Assembly (NCBI GenBank): GCA_036374995.1
Contig: DASUSS010000069.1
Span: forward strand, 1-64,000
DNA length: 64,000 nucleotides
Direction of reading: 5' to 3'
Origin: SH-MAG3 sp036374995
GTDB taxonomy: Bacteria > Gemmatimonadota > Gemmatimonadetes > Longimicrobiales > RSA9
The translations under genes and the position numbers were made by a program. Under the pieces are notes generated by a model. It did no database searches, was not told where the DNA came from, and worked only from the letters and a program-made list of their open reading frames with translations. Within the stretch, counting starts at the first letter, position 1. Every line of letters begins with the position of its first letter. Positions 10,085-17,613 of the stretch are shown here, piece by piece.

Positions 10085-10872
10085 TGAAGCTGCTGCAGAT
10101 CGATGCGTTCACGTCCGAGCCGTTCGCCGGCAATCCTGCGGCCGTCTGCGTGCTGGACGACCCACGCGACGACGCCTGGATGGCGGCCGTGGCGCGCGAG
10201 ATGAATCTGTCCGAGACCGCGTTCCTGGAGCGGCGCGACGGCGCGTGGGGCCTGCGCTGGTTCACGCCGGCGGTCGAGGTCGAGCTGTGCGGCCATGCGA
10301 CGCTCGCGAGCGCCCACGCGCTCTGGGAGCTCCAGCTGGCCGCACCGACCGACACGCTGCGCTTCGAGACCCGCAGCGGGACGCTCACGGCGCAGCGGTC
10401 CGACGCAGGCATCGTACTGGATTTCCCGGCCGAGCCCGCCACGGCCGTCCCGTGGATCCGGCCGCTGCTCGATGCACTCGATGTGGATACCCCGATCGCG
10501 TTCGCGCGGAACCGGTTCGACTACCTCGTCGAGCTGGCCGATGCGGAGCGGGTCCGGTCGCTGCGCCCGGACATGGCGCTCCTGGCGGAGGTCCCCACGC
10601 GCGGCGTGATCGTGACGGCGCGCGGCGACACCGCGGCGTTCGACTTCGTCTCGCGCTGGTTCGGCCCGCGCGTGGGCGTGGATGAGGATCCGGTGACGGG
10701 CTCCGCGCACTGCTGCCTGGGGCCGTGGTGGTCGGAGCGGCTGGGGCTCACCGAGCTCCGGGGGCACCAGGCATCGCCGCGTGGCGGCAGCGTGGGCGTG
10801 CGCGTGCTCGGCGAACGCGTCGAGCTGATCGGCAATGCCGTGACCGTGCTGCGCGGCGAACTCGTGACCTGA
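10084..10872 (+). CDS. PhzF-family isomerase/epimerase-like protein
   Basis: A 262-residue PhzF/diaminopimelate-epimerase-fold protein. The N-terminus IDAFTSEPFAGNPAAVC and the catalytic-glutamate motif NLSETAFL (Glu44) are characteristic, as are ELCGHATLAS and the late motif DEDPVTGSAHCCLGPWW. The family includes the phenazine isomerase PhzF and many enzymes of unknown substrate; there are no other phenazine genes here, so that role is unlikely. The ATG at 10084 overlaps the end of inverted-repeat element D. The start of msrB follows 11 bp after its stop, so the two are probably co-transcribed. Confidence 0.92.
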   Translation: MKLLQIDAFTSEPFAGNPAAVCVLDDPRDDAWMAAVAREMNLSETAFLERRDGAWGLRWFTPAVEVELCGHATLASAHALWELQLAAPTDTLRFETRSGTLTAQRSDAGIVLDFPAEPATAVPWIRPLLDALDVDTPIAFARNRFDYLVELADAERVRSLRPDMALLAEVPTRGVIVTARGDTAAFDFVSRWFGPRVGVDEDPVTGSAHCCLGPWWSERLGLTELRGHQASPRGGSVGVRVLGERVELIGNAVTVLRGELVT

Positions 10873-10883
10873 AGGAGCGGACC

Positions 10884-11303
10884 ATGGGCAGCAGGAAGAA
10901 GAGCGATGAGGAATGGCGCCGGGAGCTCGATCCCGAGCAGTACCATATCCTGAGGGAGAAGGGCACGGAGCGGCCGTTCACCGGGAAGTACGTCAGCGAG
11001 AAGACACCGGGCGTCTACCGCTGCGCCGGGTGCGGGATGCCGCTGTTCAGCTCGGACACGAAGTACGACTCCGGTTCCGGCTGGCCGAGCTTCTACGAGC
11101 CGCTGGACGGGGAGAACGTCGCCACGGAGGAGGATCGCAGTCACGGGATGCGGCGTGTCGAGGTGCTGTGCGCGCACTGCGAGTCGCACCTCGGCCACGT
11201 CTTTCCCGACGGCCCGCGTCCGACCGGACTCCGCTACTGCATCAACTCGGCATCGCTCGAGCTGGACACCTCCACCCCTCCGAAGAAGGACGACGATCGA
11301 TGA
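10884..11303 (+). CDS. msrB: Peptide-methionine (R)-S-oxide reductase MsrB
   Basis: A 139-residue MsrB, which reduces the R-form of methionine sulfoxide in proteins. The zinc site is formed by Cys47/Cys50 (CAGC) and Cys96/Cys99 (CAHC), and the catalytic cysteine is Cys119 in RYCINSASLEL. The conserved GSGWPSF segment lies at 64-70. The ATG at 10884 has a GAAGGAG site. No signal peptide, so it is cytoplasmic. Its stop overlaps the start of the M14 peptidase gene (ATGA), indicating translational coupling in the group PhzF - msrB - peptidase. Confidence 0.96.
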   Translation: MGSRKKSDEEWRRELDPEQYHILREKGTERPFTGKYVSEKTPGVYRCAGCGMPLFSSDTKYDSGSGWPSFYEPLDGENVATEEDRSHGMRRVEVLCAHCESHLGHVFPDGPRPTGLRYCINSASLELDTSTPPKKDDDR

Positions 11304-12886
11304 ACGAAGCGCGACGCTGCGCCCGTGCCGTTACGGTCCTCCTGCTCCTCGCTGCGCCAGCAGCGGCACAGAGTGCCGACCCGCTACGCACGGCACCGGA
11401 GCGCACGGGCTACCGCGAGACGACGCGCTACGACGAAGTCGTCGCCTGGCTGGAGCGGGTCGCCGCGGCTTCGCCGGTCATCCGCGTCGACACGTTCGGC
11501 TACACGCTCGAGGGCCGTGCCCTCCCGCTCGCCGTCGTCAGCCGTCTGCCGGACGCCTCGCCCGAGGCGGTCCGCGCGAGCGGCCGCACCGTCGTCTACA
11601 TCCAGGGCAACATCCACGCGGGTGAGGTCGAGGGAAAGGAATCGCTGCTGATGCTGCTGCGCGAGATTACGCAGGGTAGGCACCTCCAGCTGCTCGACTC
11701 GCTCGTGCTGCTGATCGCGCCGATCTACAACGCCGATGGCAACGAGCGCGTGCTGCTGACGAACCGGCCCGCGCAGCATGGACCCCTCGGCGGCATGGGC
11801 CAGCGGCCGAACGCGCAGGGCTACGACCTCAACCGCGATCATATGAAGCTGGAATCGCCCGAAGCCCGCTCGCTCGTGCAGATGATGTCGGCTTACGAGC
11901 CGCACGTGGCCGTCGACCTGCATACCACGAACGGCACGCGACACGCCTACTACCTCACGTACTCGCCACCGCTCCATCCGAACACGCATCCCGCGATCAC
12001 GTCGCTGCTGCGCGAGGACTGGCTGCCGCGGATGACCCGCACGATCCGGCAGAAGTACGACTGGGACTATTACTACTACGGTAACCTCCAGGGGCAGGGC
12101 GACGCGCGCGGCTGGTACACCTTCGACCACCGGCCCCGCTTCAACAACAACTACGTCGGCCTGCGCAACCGGATTGCGATCCTGAGCGAGGCGTACTCGT
12201 ACGCCACGTTCCAGGACCGAATCACTGCGACCACGCGCTTCGTCGAGGAGATCCTCGCCTACGCGTTCGCGAATGCATCACGCATCCGGAGCACCGTGAC
12301 CGAAGCCGCGAGCACGGCGCTCGTCGGCCAGCGTCTCGCACTGCGCGCCGATTACGAACGCTCGCGCGAGCCGGTCGAGATCCTGATGGGCGACGTGGTG
12401 CAGGAGCGGAACCCGTACTCCGGAGCGACGATCCTGCGCCGCACGGAGACGCGACGGCCGGAGCGCATGTACGAGTACGGCACGTTCACCGCGACGGAGA
12501 CGGAGACCGTCCCGGCGGCGTACGTCCTGCTCGAGGCGCCCGCACCCGTGATGGCGAACCTCCAGGCGCACGGCGTGCAGTGGCGCCCGCTCGGCAACGC
12601 CCGCGAGCTGCGCGCCGAGACGTTCCGCATCGACTCCACAGCCGTCGCCCCCCGCGAGTTCCAGGGTCATCGCGAGCGCACCGTCCACGGCACATGGCAG
12701 AGCGGGGCAGTCAGCGCACCCGCCGACGCGATCGTGATCCCGATGGACCAGCCGCTCGCCCGCCTCCTGTTCACGCTGCTCGAGCCGCGCTCCGATGACG
12801 GGCTCGTGAACTGGAACTACTTCGATCGGACCATCGAGGCAGGCGACGGCATCCCGATCGTCCGCCTGCACGAGCCTCTGAGGTAG
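11300..12886 (+). CDS. Secreted M14-family zinc carboxypeptidase-like protein
   Basis: A 528-residue exported M14 metallopeptidase. A signal peptide (VTVLLLLAAPAAAQSA, cleavage near residue 24) precedes the catalytic domain. Zinc ligands are His106 and Glu109 in NIHAGEVEGKES and His208 in AVDLHTTNG; the catalytic Glu is probably Glu298 in AILSEAYSY. The family removes C-terminal residues from peptides or trims peptidoglycan peptides. After about residue 320 there is a further beta-rich region not typical of pancreatic-type carboxypeptidases but common in this bacterial subgroup. It is coupled to msrB; an intergenic inverted-repeat element starts 2 bp after its stop. Confidence 0.92.
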   Translation: MNEARRCARAVTVLLLLAAPAAAQSADPLRTAPERTGYRETTRYDEVVAWLERVAAASPVIRVDTFGYTLEGRALPLAVVSRLPDASPEAVRASGRTVVYIQGNIHAGEVEGKESLLMLLREITQGRHLQLLDSLVLLIAPIYNADGNERVLLTNRPAQHGPLGGMGQRPNAQGYDLNRDHMKLESPEARSLVQMMSAYEPHVAVDLHTTNGTRHAYYLTYSPPLHPNTHPAITSLLREDWLPRMTRTIRQKYDWDYYYYGNLQGQGDARGWYTFDHRPRFNNNYVGLRNRIAILSEAYSYATFQDRITATTRFVEEILAYAFANASRIRSTVTEAASTALVGQRLALRADYERSREPVEILMGDVVQERNPYSGATILRRTETRRPERMYEYGTFTATETETVPAAYVLLEAPAPVMANLQAHGVQWRPLGNARELRAETFRIDSTAVAPREFQGHRERTVHGTWQSGAVSAPADAIVIPMDQPLARLLFTLLEPRSDDGLVNWNYFDRTIEAGDGIPIVRLHEPLR

Positions 12887-12887
12887 T

Positions 12888-13065
12888 GCGGACCACCCTT
12901 CACTTTCCGGTTTGGGCCGATCCAGCCATGGCCGTGCCCCGGTAAGCCGTGCATACTGGGGCGCGACCGAGCTTTCGGGCGCACAGCCCGGCCGCAAATC
13001 CGCGACAACAATGTGAATGACTGCTGGCTGGATCGGCCGTAACCGTAGAATGGAGCCAGGTCCGC
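12888..13065. repeat. Intergenic element A with asymmetric imperfect inverted ends
   Basis: This 178-bp segment occupies the gap between the stop of the M14 peptidase and the stop of the convergent HEAT gene. Both ends start GCGGACC inward. The left end continues with a CTTCACTTTCCGGTTTGGGC-type sequence, the right end (reverse complement) with CTCCATTCTACGGTTACGGC; both then run into GCCGATCCAGCC. The two ends match at 31 of 40 positions. The same two distinct ends occur in reverse order in the element at 59625. The core has no similarity to the other copies and no gene. Confidence 0.75.
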
Positions 13066-13066
13066 T

Positions 13067-13888
13067 TTATCCCCTCAGCACTTCCTCGAAGAACGCGATG
13101 GCCCGCGGACTCCCCGACTGGCCGAGCCAGAAGATCGCATTACGGCGGATCTCCGGCTCCCGGTTCGTACGCGCGATGTCGATCAGTGTGTCGATCGACG
13201 AATCCGAACGGATCTGCGAGATCGCGAACACGGCGTGCTTCCGCACCTCGAGCTCGTCGGAGTCGTCGCCGATGATCGATCGGAGTCCTTCGGTCGCACG
13301 GTCGCCGGCCGCCTGTGCCAGCCAGAACACGGCGGCCCGGCGCGGGCCGGATGCGATCTGCTGGGCGCGTGCGACGCGCAGCAGTCCTGGCCAGCTCTCG
13401 GCGTTTGCCAGCGTCGTCGCGAAGATCATGTGATCCGCGGCACGGTCGGAAGCGCGGCTCAGCACGTTTTCCGAGAGCAGGAATTCGATCGCGGCCGCCG
13501 GCGTGGCGCTGCCCAGCTCGACATCGGCAGTGCGCGGCGTCCCGCCGACACGCATGCTCGCGGAAGTGATGCGTCCGTCCTCGCGCGTGAACATCATCTC
13601 GACGGGGCCCTCGATGCACTCGCGCATGTCCCACTCCGAGGAGACGCGTCCGTTCCTGACCCGGTACTCGCGGCGGCCATCGGTGATGGTCATCGCATCC
13701 TCGTCACCGGGGCGGCGCACGCGGATGTGCTCGCCATCGCCGCACACGCCCGGCTTCGACTCGAACGTGAACCGCACGCTCGCGTCCGCCGGCGCCGCAT
13801 CCACACGCGCCGCGAGCGACTGCGCTGCGGCGGCTGCCGGCGCGAGCAGGGCCGCGCCGGCTACGATCGTGATCAGTGGAAGTCGCAT
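13067..13888 (-). CDS. Secreted HEAT-repeat protein, last gene of ECF operon 2
   Basis: A 273-residue exported protein: signal peptide LITIVAGAALLAPAAAAAQS (to about residue 24), a middle domain of about 110 residues without a recognised family (it includes a pair of cysteines in KPGVCGDGEH and DMRECIEG), then three to four HEAT-like helical repeats with the consensus R-K/R-x-A-x-F-W/A-L/I-x-Q (ASGPRRAAVFWLAQAAG, LEVRKHAVFAISQIRS, PEIRRNAIFWLGQSGS). The ATG at 13888 follows GAGGAGCGG. The last repeat is nearly identical to repeats in the upstream gene, so the two share an origin. Probably a periplasmic scaffold or partner; function unknown. Confidence 0.82.
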   Translation of the reverse strand: MRLPLITIVAGAALLAPAAAAAQSLAARVDAAPADASVRFTFESKPGVCGDGEHIRVRRPGDEDAMTITDGRREYRVRNGRVSSEWDMRECIEGPVEMMFTREDGRITSASMRVGGTPRTADVELGSATPAAAIEFLLSENVLSRASDRAADHMIFATTLANAESWPGLLRVARAQQIASGPRRAAVFWLAQAAGDRATEGLRSIIGDDSDELEVRKHAVFAISQIRSDSSIDTLIDIARTNREPEIRRNAIFWLGQSGSPRAIAFFEEVLRG

Positions 13889-13898
13889 GATCCGCTCC

Positions 13899-15257
13899 TC
13901 AGCTGCCGATGAGCTCGGCCAGGAACCGCGCCGCACGCGGGTCCTTGCTCTGGCCGAGCCAGAAGATCGCTGTCTTGCGCAGCTCCACGTCCCGCTCGTT
14001 GCGCGCGATCTCGATGAGCCGGTCGATCGCATCCGCTTCGCGGCGCTGCGAGATCGTGAAGATGATCTGCTCGCGCATCTCGCGGTCGGGCATCGTACGG
14101 TACAGCTCGCCGAGCCGCTCCAGCGGCAGCGCCCTCTGCTGGCCTGCCCAGAACAGCGCGCTCTTGCGCAGATCCATCGGCTCGTTCGCGTTCATCGCGA
14201 TCTCGAACAGGAAATCCGCGTTCTCTGGATTGCGCCGCTGGGACAGCGCGAAGAGCACGGCCTCCTTCAGCTCGCGGTCCGTCAGCGAGCCGTAGAGCGT
14301 GCGCAGGAACGTCGTGACATCGTTCGAGCGGGACTGGCTCAGCCAGAAGATCGCGTTCTTGCGCACCTCGCCGGGCGCGTTCGCGCGACCGGCAATGTCG
14401 CGCAGGATCTGCGCGGCGCGCGGGTTCCTCTGCTGCGACAGCGCGAAGATGGCACCCTCCAGCAGCTTCGCATCGGTCTGCGTTCGGATCACGTCCTCGA
14501 TCGCCTCGAGTGCCTTCTCCGAGTCCACCTGCGACAGCCAGAACACCGCCTGCTCCCGCACCTTCGGCGCAGGATCGTTCTTCGCCGCATCGAGCAGCAG
14601 GTCGGCCGCCTCCGGCGTCTTCTTCTGCGAGATGATGAACACGGCCTTCTCGCGCAGTGGTGCATTGCACGCGTCCTTGCGCGCCATCACCTGCCGGAGC
14701 GTCGGCATCGCCTGCTCGGCCGGCATCGTGATCAGCGCCTCGACGACCGCGACCCGGATCTCCTGATCGGGACACTGCCCCGTCGCCTGGTCGAGCCGCT
14801 CGGCGACACGCGAGCCCGCCGATGCATCACCGGATGCAGCCAGCTGTGCGTTGATGCGCGCCTCGAGACGATCCACCTCCACCATGTTCTCGAACCGGGG
14901 ATACTGCCGGCGCAGCTGGCGTAGTGCCTCGAGGCCGCGCCGCAGCTCGCCGGCACCACCGATCTGATCCCGTGCGTACGCCTCCCAGTAGTACGCGTGC
15001 GCGCGGTATTCGGAGTTCGCGAAGCGGCGCTCCGTGCGAAGCCGGCGGTAGAGTTCCGCCGCCTCGCGCGCACTACCGTTGGCCAGCGTGGTCCGTGCGG
15101 CACGCCACAGCGAGTCGGCGGGATCCTGGGTCATCCACGCCGCCGGCGGACGCCCGCCGCCGATGCCGGGAGCGCCCGGGCCCGCAAAGCTCGCCGGCAT
15201 CGCCTGGACCTGCGGTGCTGCGCTCATCGTGACGAGCGCGAGTACGATCGAATGCAT
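13899..15257 (-). CDS. Secreted HEAT-repeat protein with about nine regular repeats
   Basis: A 452-residue exported protein. The ATG at 15257 follows GGAG by about 9 bases and gives a signal peptide (MHSIVLALVTMSAAPQVQA); an upstream ATG at 15275 overlapping the preceding stop is possible. Residues 70-150 are TPR-like (AAELYRRLRTERRFANSEYR). From about 190 to the end there are HEAT repeats of about 37 residues with a strongly kept core: REQAVFWLSQ, RKNAIFWLSQS, RKSALFWAGQQ, RKTAIFWLGQS. It is the third gene of the operon sigma - anti-sigma - HEAT - HEAT. No catalytic residues are seen; a protein-binding role in the periplasm is inferred. Confidence 0.85.
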   Translation of the reverse strand: MHSIVLALVTMSAAPQVQAMPASFAGPGAPGIGGGRPPAAWMTQDPADSLWRAARTTLANGSAREAAELYRRLRTERRFANSEYRAHAYYWEAYARDQIGGAGELRRGLEALRQLRRQYPRFENMVEVDRLEARINAQLAASGDASAGSRVAERLDQATGQCPDQEIRVAVVEALITMPAEQAMPTLRQVMARKDACNAPLREKAVFIISQKKTPEAADLLLDAAKNDPAPKVREQAVFWLSQVDSEKALEAIEDVIRTQTDAKLLEGAIFALSQQRNPRAAQILRDIAGRANAPGEVRKNAIFWLSQSRSNDVTTFLRTLYGSLTDRELKEAVLFALSQRRNPENADFLFEIAMNANEPMDLRKSALFWAGQQRALPLERLGELYRTMPDREMREQIIFTISQRREADAIDRLIEIARNERDVELRKTAIFWLGQSKDPRAARFLAELIGS

Positions 15258-15271
15258 GGCTCTATTCTCCA

Positions 15272-15904
15272 TCATGTGCCCACGAGCGCGGGGCCCGCGG
15301 TGGCGGCGCGCAGACGCAGCAGCACGTCGCTCTGGTTGATTCCATCCTGGATCAGCTCGACTTCCTCCTCGGCACGCGCTGCCGGGATACCCGCGATCTG
15401 CAACAGGACCAGCTCGAGGTCCTGCAGCAGACGGCGCGTCGCCGGATCCTCCGCGGCCGGTGAGCCGAGGAGCAGTCGCGTGTCCGTCAGCAGATCACGC
15501 GCCCACCGCGACATCTCGCCCGCCTCCGCGCCGCCATCGACGGCGAGCGTCGCGAGCAGCGTCTCGGTGCGCTGCATGTGCTGCGTGGCGGCCAGACGAT
15601 ACGCCGTCGGTACCGCCGCCTCCGGGTCGCCCGCCACCTGCCGGACATCCGCCGGGGTCCCCGTCGTCCGTGTCGAGATCCGGCCGAGGCCGATGCCCAG
15701 CACGAGCGTCGCCGCAATCGCGGCACTCCATGGAATCCACGTGCGCCCCACGCGCGGCACGCGCGCAATCACACCCCGCGACTGCCGCTTCGAACGCTCC
15801 GCCTGGATCCGCGCCCACATCTCCTCGCGCGGCGCCGACGGCGCAACATCCACCTCCCGCAGTGCGCGACCCATCAGCTCGTCCATCCCGTCATCCTGCA
15901 TCAT
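15272..15904 (-). CDS. Putative membrane anti-sigma factor (ECF module 2)
   Basis: A 210-residue protein with a cytoplasmic N-terminus, one membrane helix near residue 55-75 (WIPWSAAIAATLVLGIGLG) and a helical extracytoplasmic C-terminus. Unlike modules 1 and 3 it has no HC2 zinc-finger cysteines; the N-terminus MMQDDGMDELMGRALREVDV resembles the short zinc-less anti-sigma domains. Position gives the call: its ATG overlaps the sigma stop (ATGA). The following HEAT gene starts within 15 bp. The C-terminal half (ATQHMQRTETLLATLAVDGG, then EELI-type helices) may sense an envelope signal or bind the HEAT proteins; that is inference. Confidence 0.75.
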   Translation of the reverse strand: MMQDDGMDELMGRALREVDVAPSAPREEMWARIQAERSKRQSRGVIARVPRVGRTWIPWSAAIAATLVLGIGLGRISTRTTGTPADVRQVAGDPEAAVPTAYRLAATQHMQRTETLLATLAVDGGAEAGEMSRWARDLLTDTRLLLGSPAAEDPATRRLLQDLELVLLQIAGIPAARAEEEVELIQDGINQSDVLLRLRAATAGPALVGT

Positions 15905-16500
15905 GACGCCCACTCTCCCGCAAACTCGGCCAGTGATTCCCGCAGCCTCGCCCGCGCCCGTGACAGGCGCGCCTTCGATGTCCCCGTCGGCAGCTCCAGC
16001 GCGGCACCGATCTCGTCGTGCGTGTAGCCCTCCATGTCGTACATCACGAACACCACCCGGTAGTGCTCCGGCAGAGCCGCGATCGCGTGCCGAAGCTTCG
16101 TCTTCAGATCCGGCTCCGCCCGCGCTTCCACCACGCTCAGCTGCGGCACATCCTCCAGCGCCGTCTCCCGCTCGTTCCACCGCTTCACCCGCCGCATCCC
16201 GTTCAGCGAGACGGTGACGGCAATCCGGTGAAGCCAGGTCGAGAGTGCGGCCTCGTGCCGGAACTCGTGGAGCCGGTCGAAGGCCTTCACAAATGTTTCC
16301 TGCGCGAAGTCCTGTGCCCGCGACGCATCACCGTTCGCCAGCCTGTAGCACAGCCGGAACACCCGGTCCACGTGCGCATCATAGAGCGCCCGCTCCGCCC
16401 GGCCGTCCCCGGCCAGGACCCGCTCGATCAGTTCTCTATCGCTCAAAGGTCCCGGTACCGGGTCCGTGGTTGCTTCGTCGCGTTGCTGACTCATAGACAC
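15901..16500 (-). CDS. ECF RNA polymerase sigma factor (module 2)
   Basis: A 199-residue ECF sigma factor with region 2 (LYDAHVDRVFRLCYRLANGD, QDFAQETFVKAFDRLHEF, STWLHRIAVTVSLNGMRRVK) and region 4 (LPEHYRVVFVMYDMEGYTHD, then EIGAALELPTGTSKARLSRA). It opens a four-gene unit with an anti-sigma factor and two secreted HEAT proteins. Two in-frame ATGs at 16500 and 16494 are both possible starts. Region 4 resembles that of module 1 (VEGYTHEEI / MEGYTHDEI), so the two sigma factors are in related ECF groups. Confidence 0.94.
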   Translation of the reverse strand: MSMSQQRDEATTDPVPGPLSDRELIERVLAGDGRAERALYDAHVDRVFRLCYRLANGDASRAQDFAQETFVKAFDRLHEFRHEAALSTWLHRIAVTVSLNGMRRVKRWNERETALEDVPQLSVVEARAEPDLKTKLRHAIAALPEHYRVVFVMYDMEGYTHDEIGAALELPTGTSKARLSRARARLRESLAEFAGEWAS

Positions 16501-16772
16501 AGCGTTCGGGCGATGGGTTGCAGGCGGCCGTGGGGCGGCCGATTGCCTTGAAAGCTAATGGGCTGGCGGGCCGCCCGGGCCGGCCACGGAGCGCCCCGGC
16601 CAGGGAGCCGGGGAGCGGGCGATGGCCGCACGCGCGCGTGTACGCGCGAGGCCTTCCGGCAGTCCCGGAAAAGCGGGCGGGTGCGGACCCGGGACTGGCC
16701 CGTCCCTTGCCCTGTCCCGGATAGGGATTTTCCCTTCCCGGGCAGTACTTGCAGACAGGATTATTATCCCGC
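16501..16772. other. Divergent intergenic region, GC-rich, no gene seen
   Basis: A 272-bp gap between the divergent ECF sigma gene and the SprT-like gene. It holds repeated CCCGGGA-like words, an alternating CGCGCGCGTGTACGCGCG tract near 16632-16650, and an AT-rich TTATTAT just before the ATG at 16773. Promoters for both genes should lie here, but I could not place a convincing -35/-10 pair on either strand. Confidence 0.35.
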
Positions 16773-17612
16773 ATGACCGTGCGTCGCCGCCGTTCCCGAC
16801 AGGTCGATTCCGACCATCAGCTCACGCTGCAGTTGTCATGGCTCACGGAGGATGAACTGCTCGGCGCGCTGCGCATGCGGGGCGTGGTGTTCGTCCGCGA
16901 GGTCTGCTTCAGGCCGAACCGTTCGCGGCTGATCTCGCTGTCTGCGGACCGACGGCGGTTGAACGTGCACGAGTGCTTCCGCGCCGCACCGGCCCGGGTG
17001 ATCGATGCAGTCGCATGCTTCACGACGGCGCCGGCGCGCTCGCGCGCGTTCCGGAACGCGGTCGAGGAGATGCGCGAGTGGCACGAGGGTCAGGTGGCGG
17101 AGTACGGCCTGGGCGAGCCGCTCGCGAGCTGCGGCACGGCGCAGCAGCTGCGCTATCTCGAGGCGGTCTACGTACAGCTGAACCGCACCCACTTCCACGG
17201 CGCGCTTCCCGAGCAGCTGCCGATCCGGCTGAGCGACCGGATGTCGCGACGGTTCGGTCACGTGAGCTACGCCCGGACGACGCGCGGCGACCGGAAGGTT
17301 GCGGAGCTCGCTCTCAACATCGATCTGCTCCTTCCCGGCAACGAGCGGGCGCTCCTGGACACGCTGCTGCACGAGATGGCGCACATCGAGGCGTGGCTCG
17401 TGCACGGCCATCGCGAGCATGGCAGGATCTGGCGCGAGGTTGCGACGCGGGTGGGCTGTGAGGCGAAGGCGTGCACGCAGATGCGTCTTCGACGGCGACG
17501 GTCCGCCGCGCCCGTAGTCGATGTGCCGATCCTGCACCTTCCGACCGCGCCGCAGCCGACGCTGCCTAAGGCGGCGTCCGGTCTGCGGCGGGCAGCGCGC
17601 CGGCGCGCCTGA
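16773..17612 (+). CDS. SprT-like zinc metalloprotease domain protein
   Basis: A 279-residue protein with a SprT/Spartan-like metalloprotease domain in its second half. The zinc-binding HExxH is HEMAH at 200-204, followed by HGHREHG at 211-217 which supplies the third ligand, as in SprT (HExxH...HGxxW). The first 115 residues are basic and arginine-rich, followed by a segment LRYLEAVYVQLNRTHFHGAL that begins the family domain. The C-terminal tail is again basic (RRRRSAAP, LRRAARRRA). Spartan-family proteases cleave DNA-protein crosslinks; basic tails would suit DNA binding, but the role here is inferred. The ATG at 16773 is used; a start at 16749 is possible. Confidence 0.85.
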   Translation: MTVRRRRSRQVDSDHQLTLQLSWLTEDELLGALRMRGVVFVREVCFRPNRSRLISLSADRRRLNVHECFRAAPARVIDAVACFTTAPARSRAFRNAVEEMREWHEGQVAEYGLGEPLASCGTAQQLRYLEAVYVQLNRTHFHGALPEQLPIRLSDRMSRRFGHVSYARTTRGDRKVAELALNIDLLLPGNERALLDTLLHEMAHIEAWLVHGHREHGRIWREVATRVGCEAKACTQMRLRRRRSAAPVVDVPILHLPTAPQPTLPKAASGLRRAARRRA

Positions 17613-17613
17613 C

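Noticed and set aside
10084..10872. Phenazine biosynthesis gene phzF
   Set aside because: The fold is clear but no other phenazine gene is present, and most family members have other roles.
12888..13065. Insertion sequence
   Set aside because: No transposase frame fits in 178 bp and no target duplication could be seen; treated as a non-coding repeat element.
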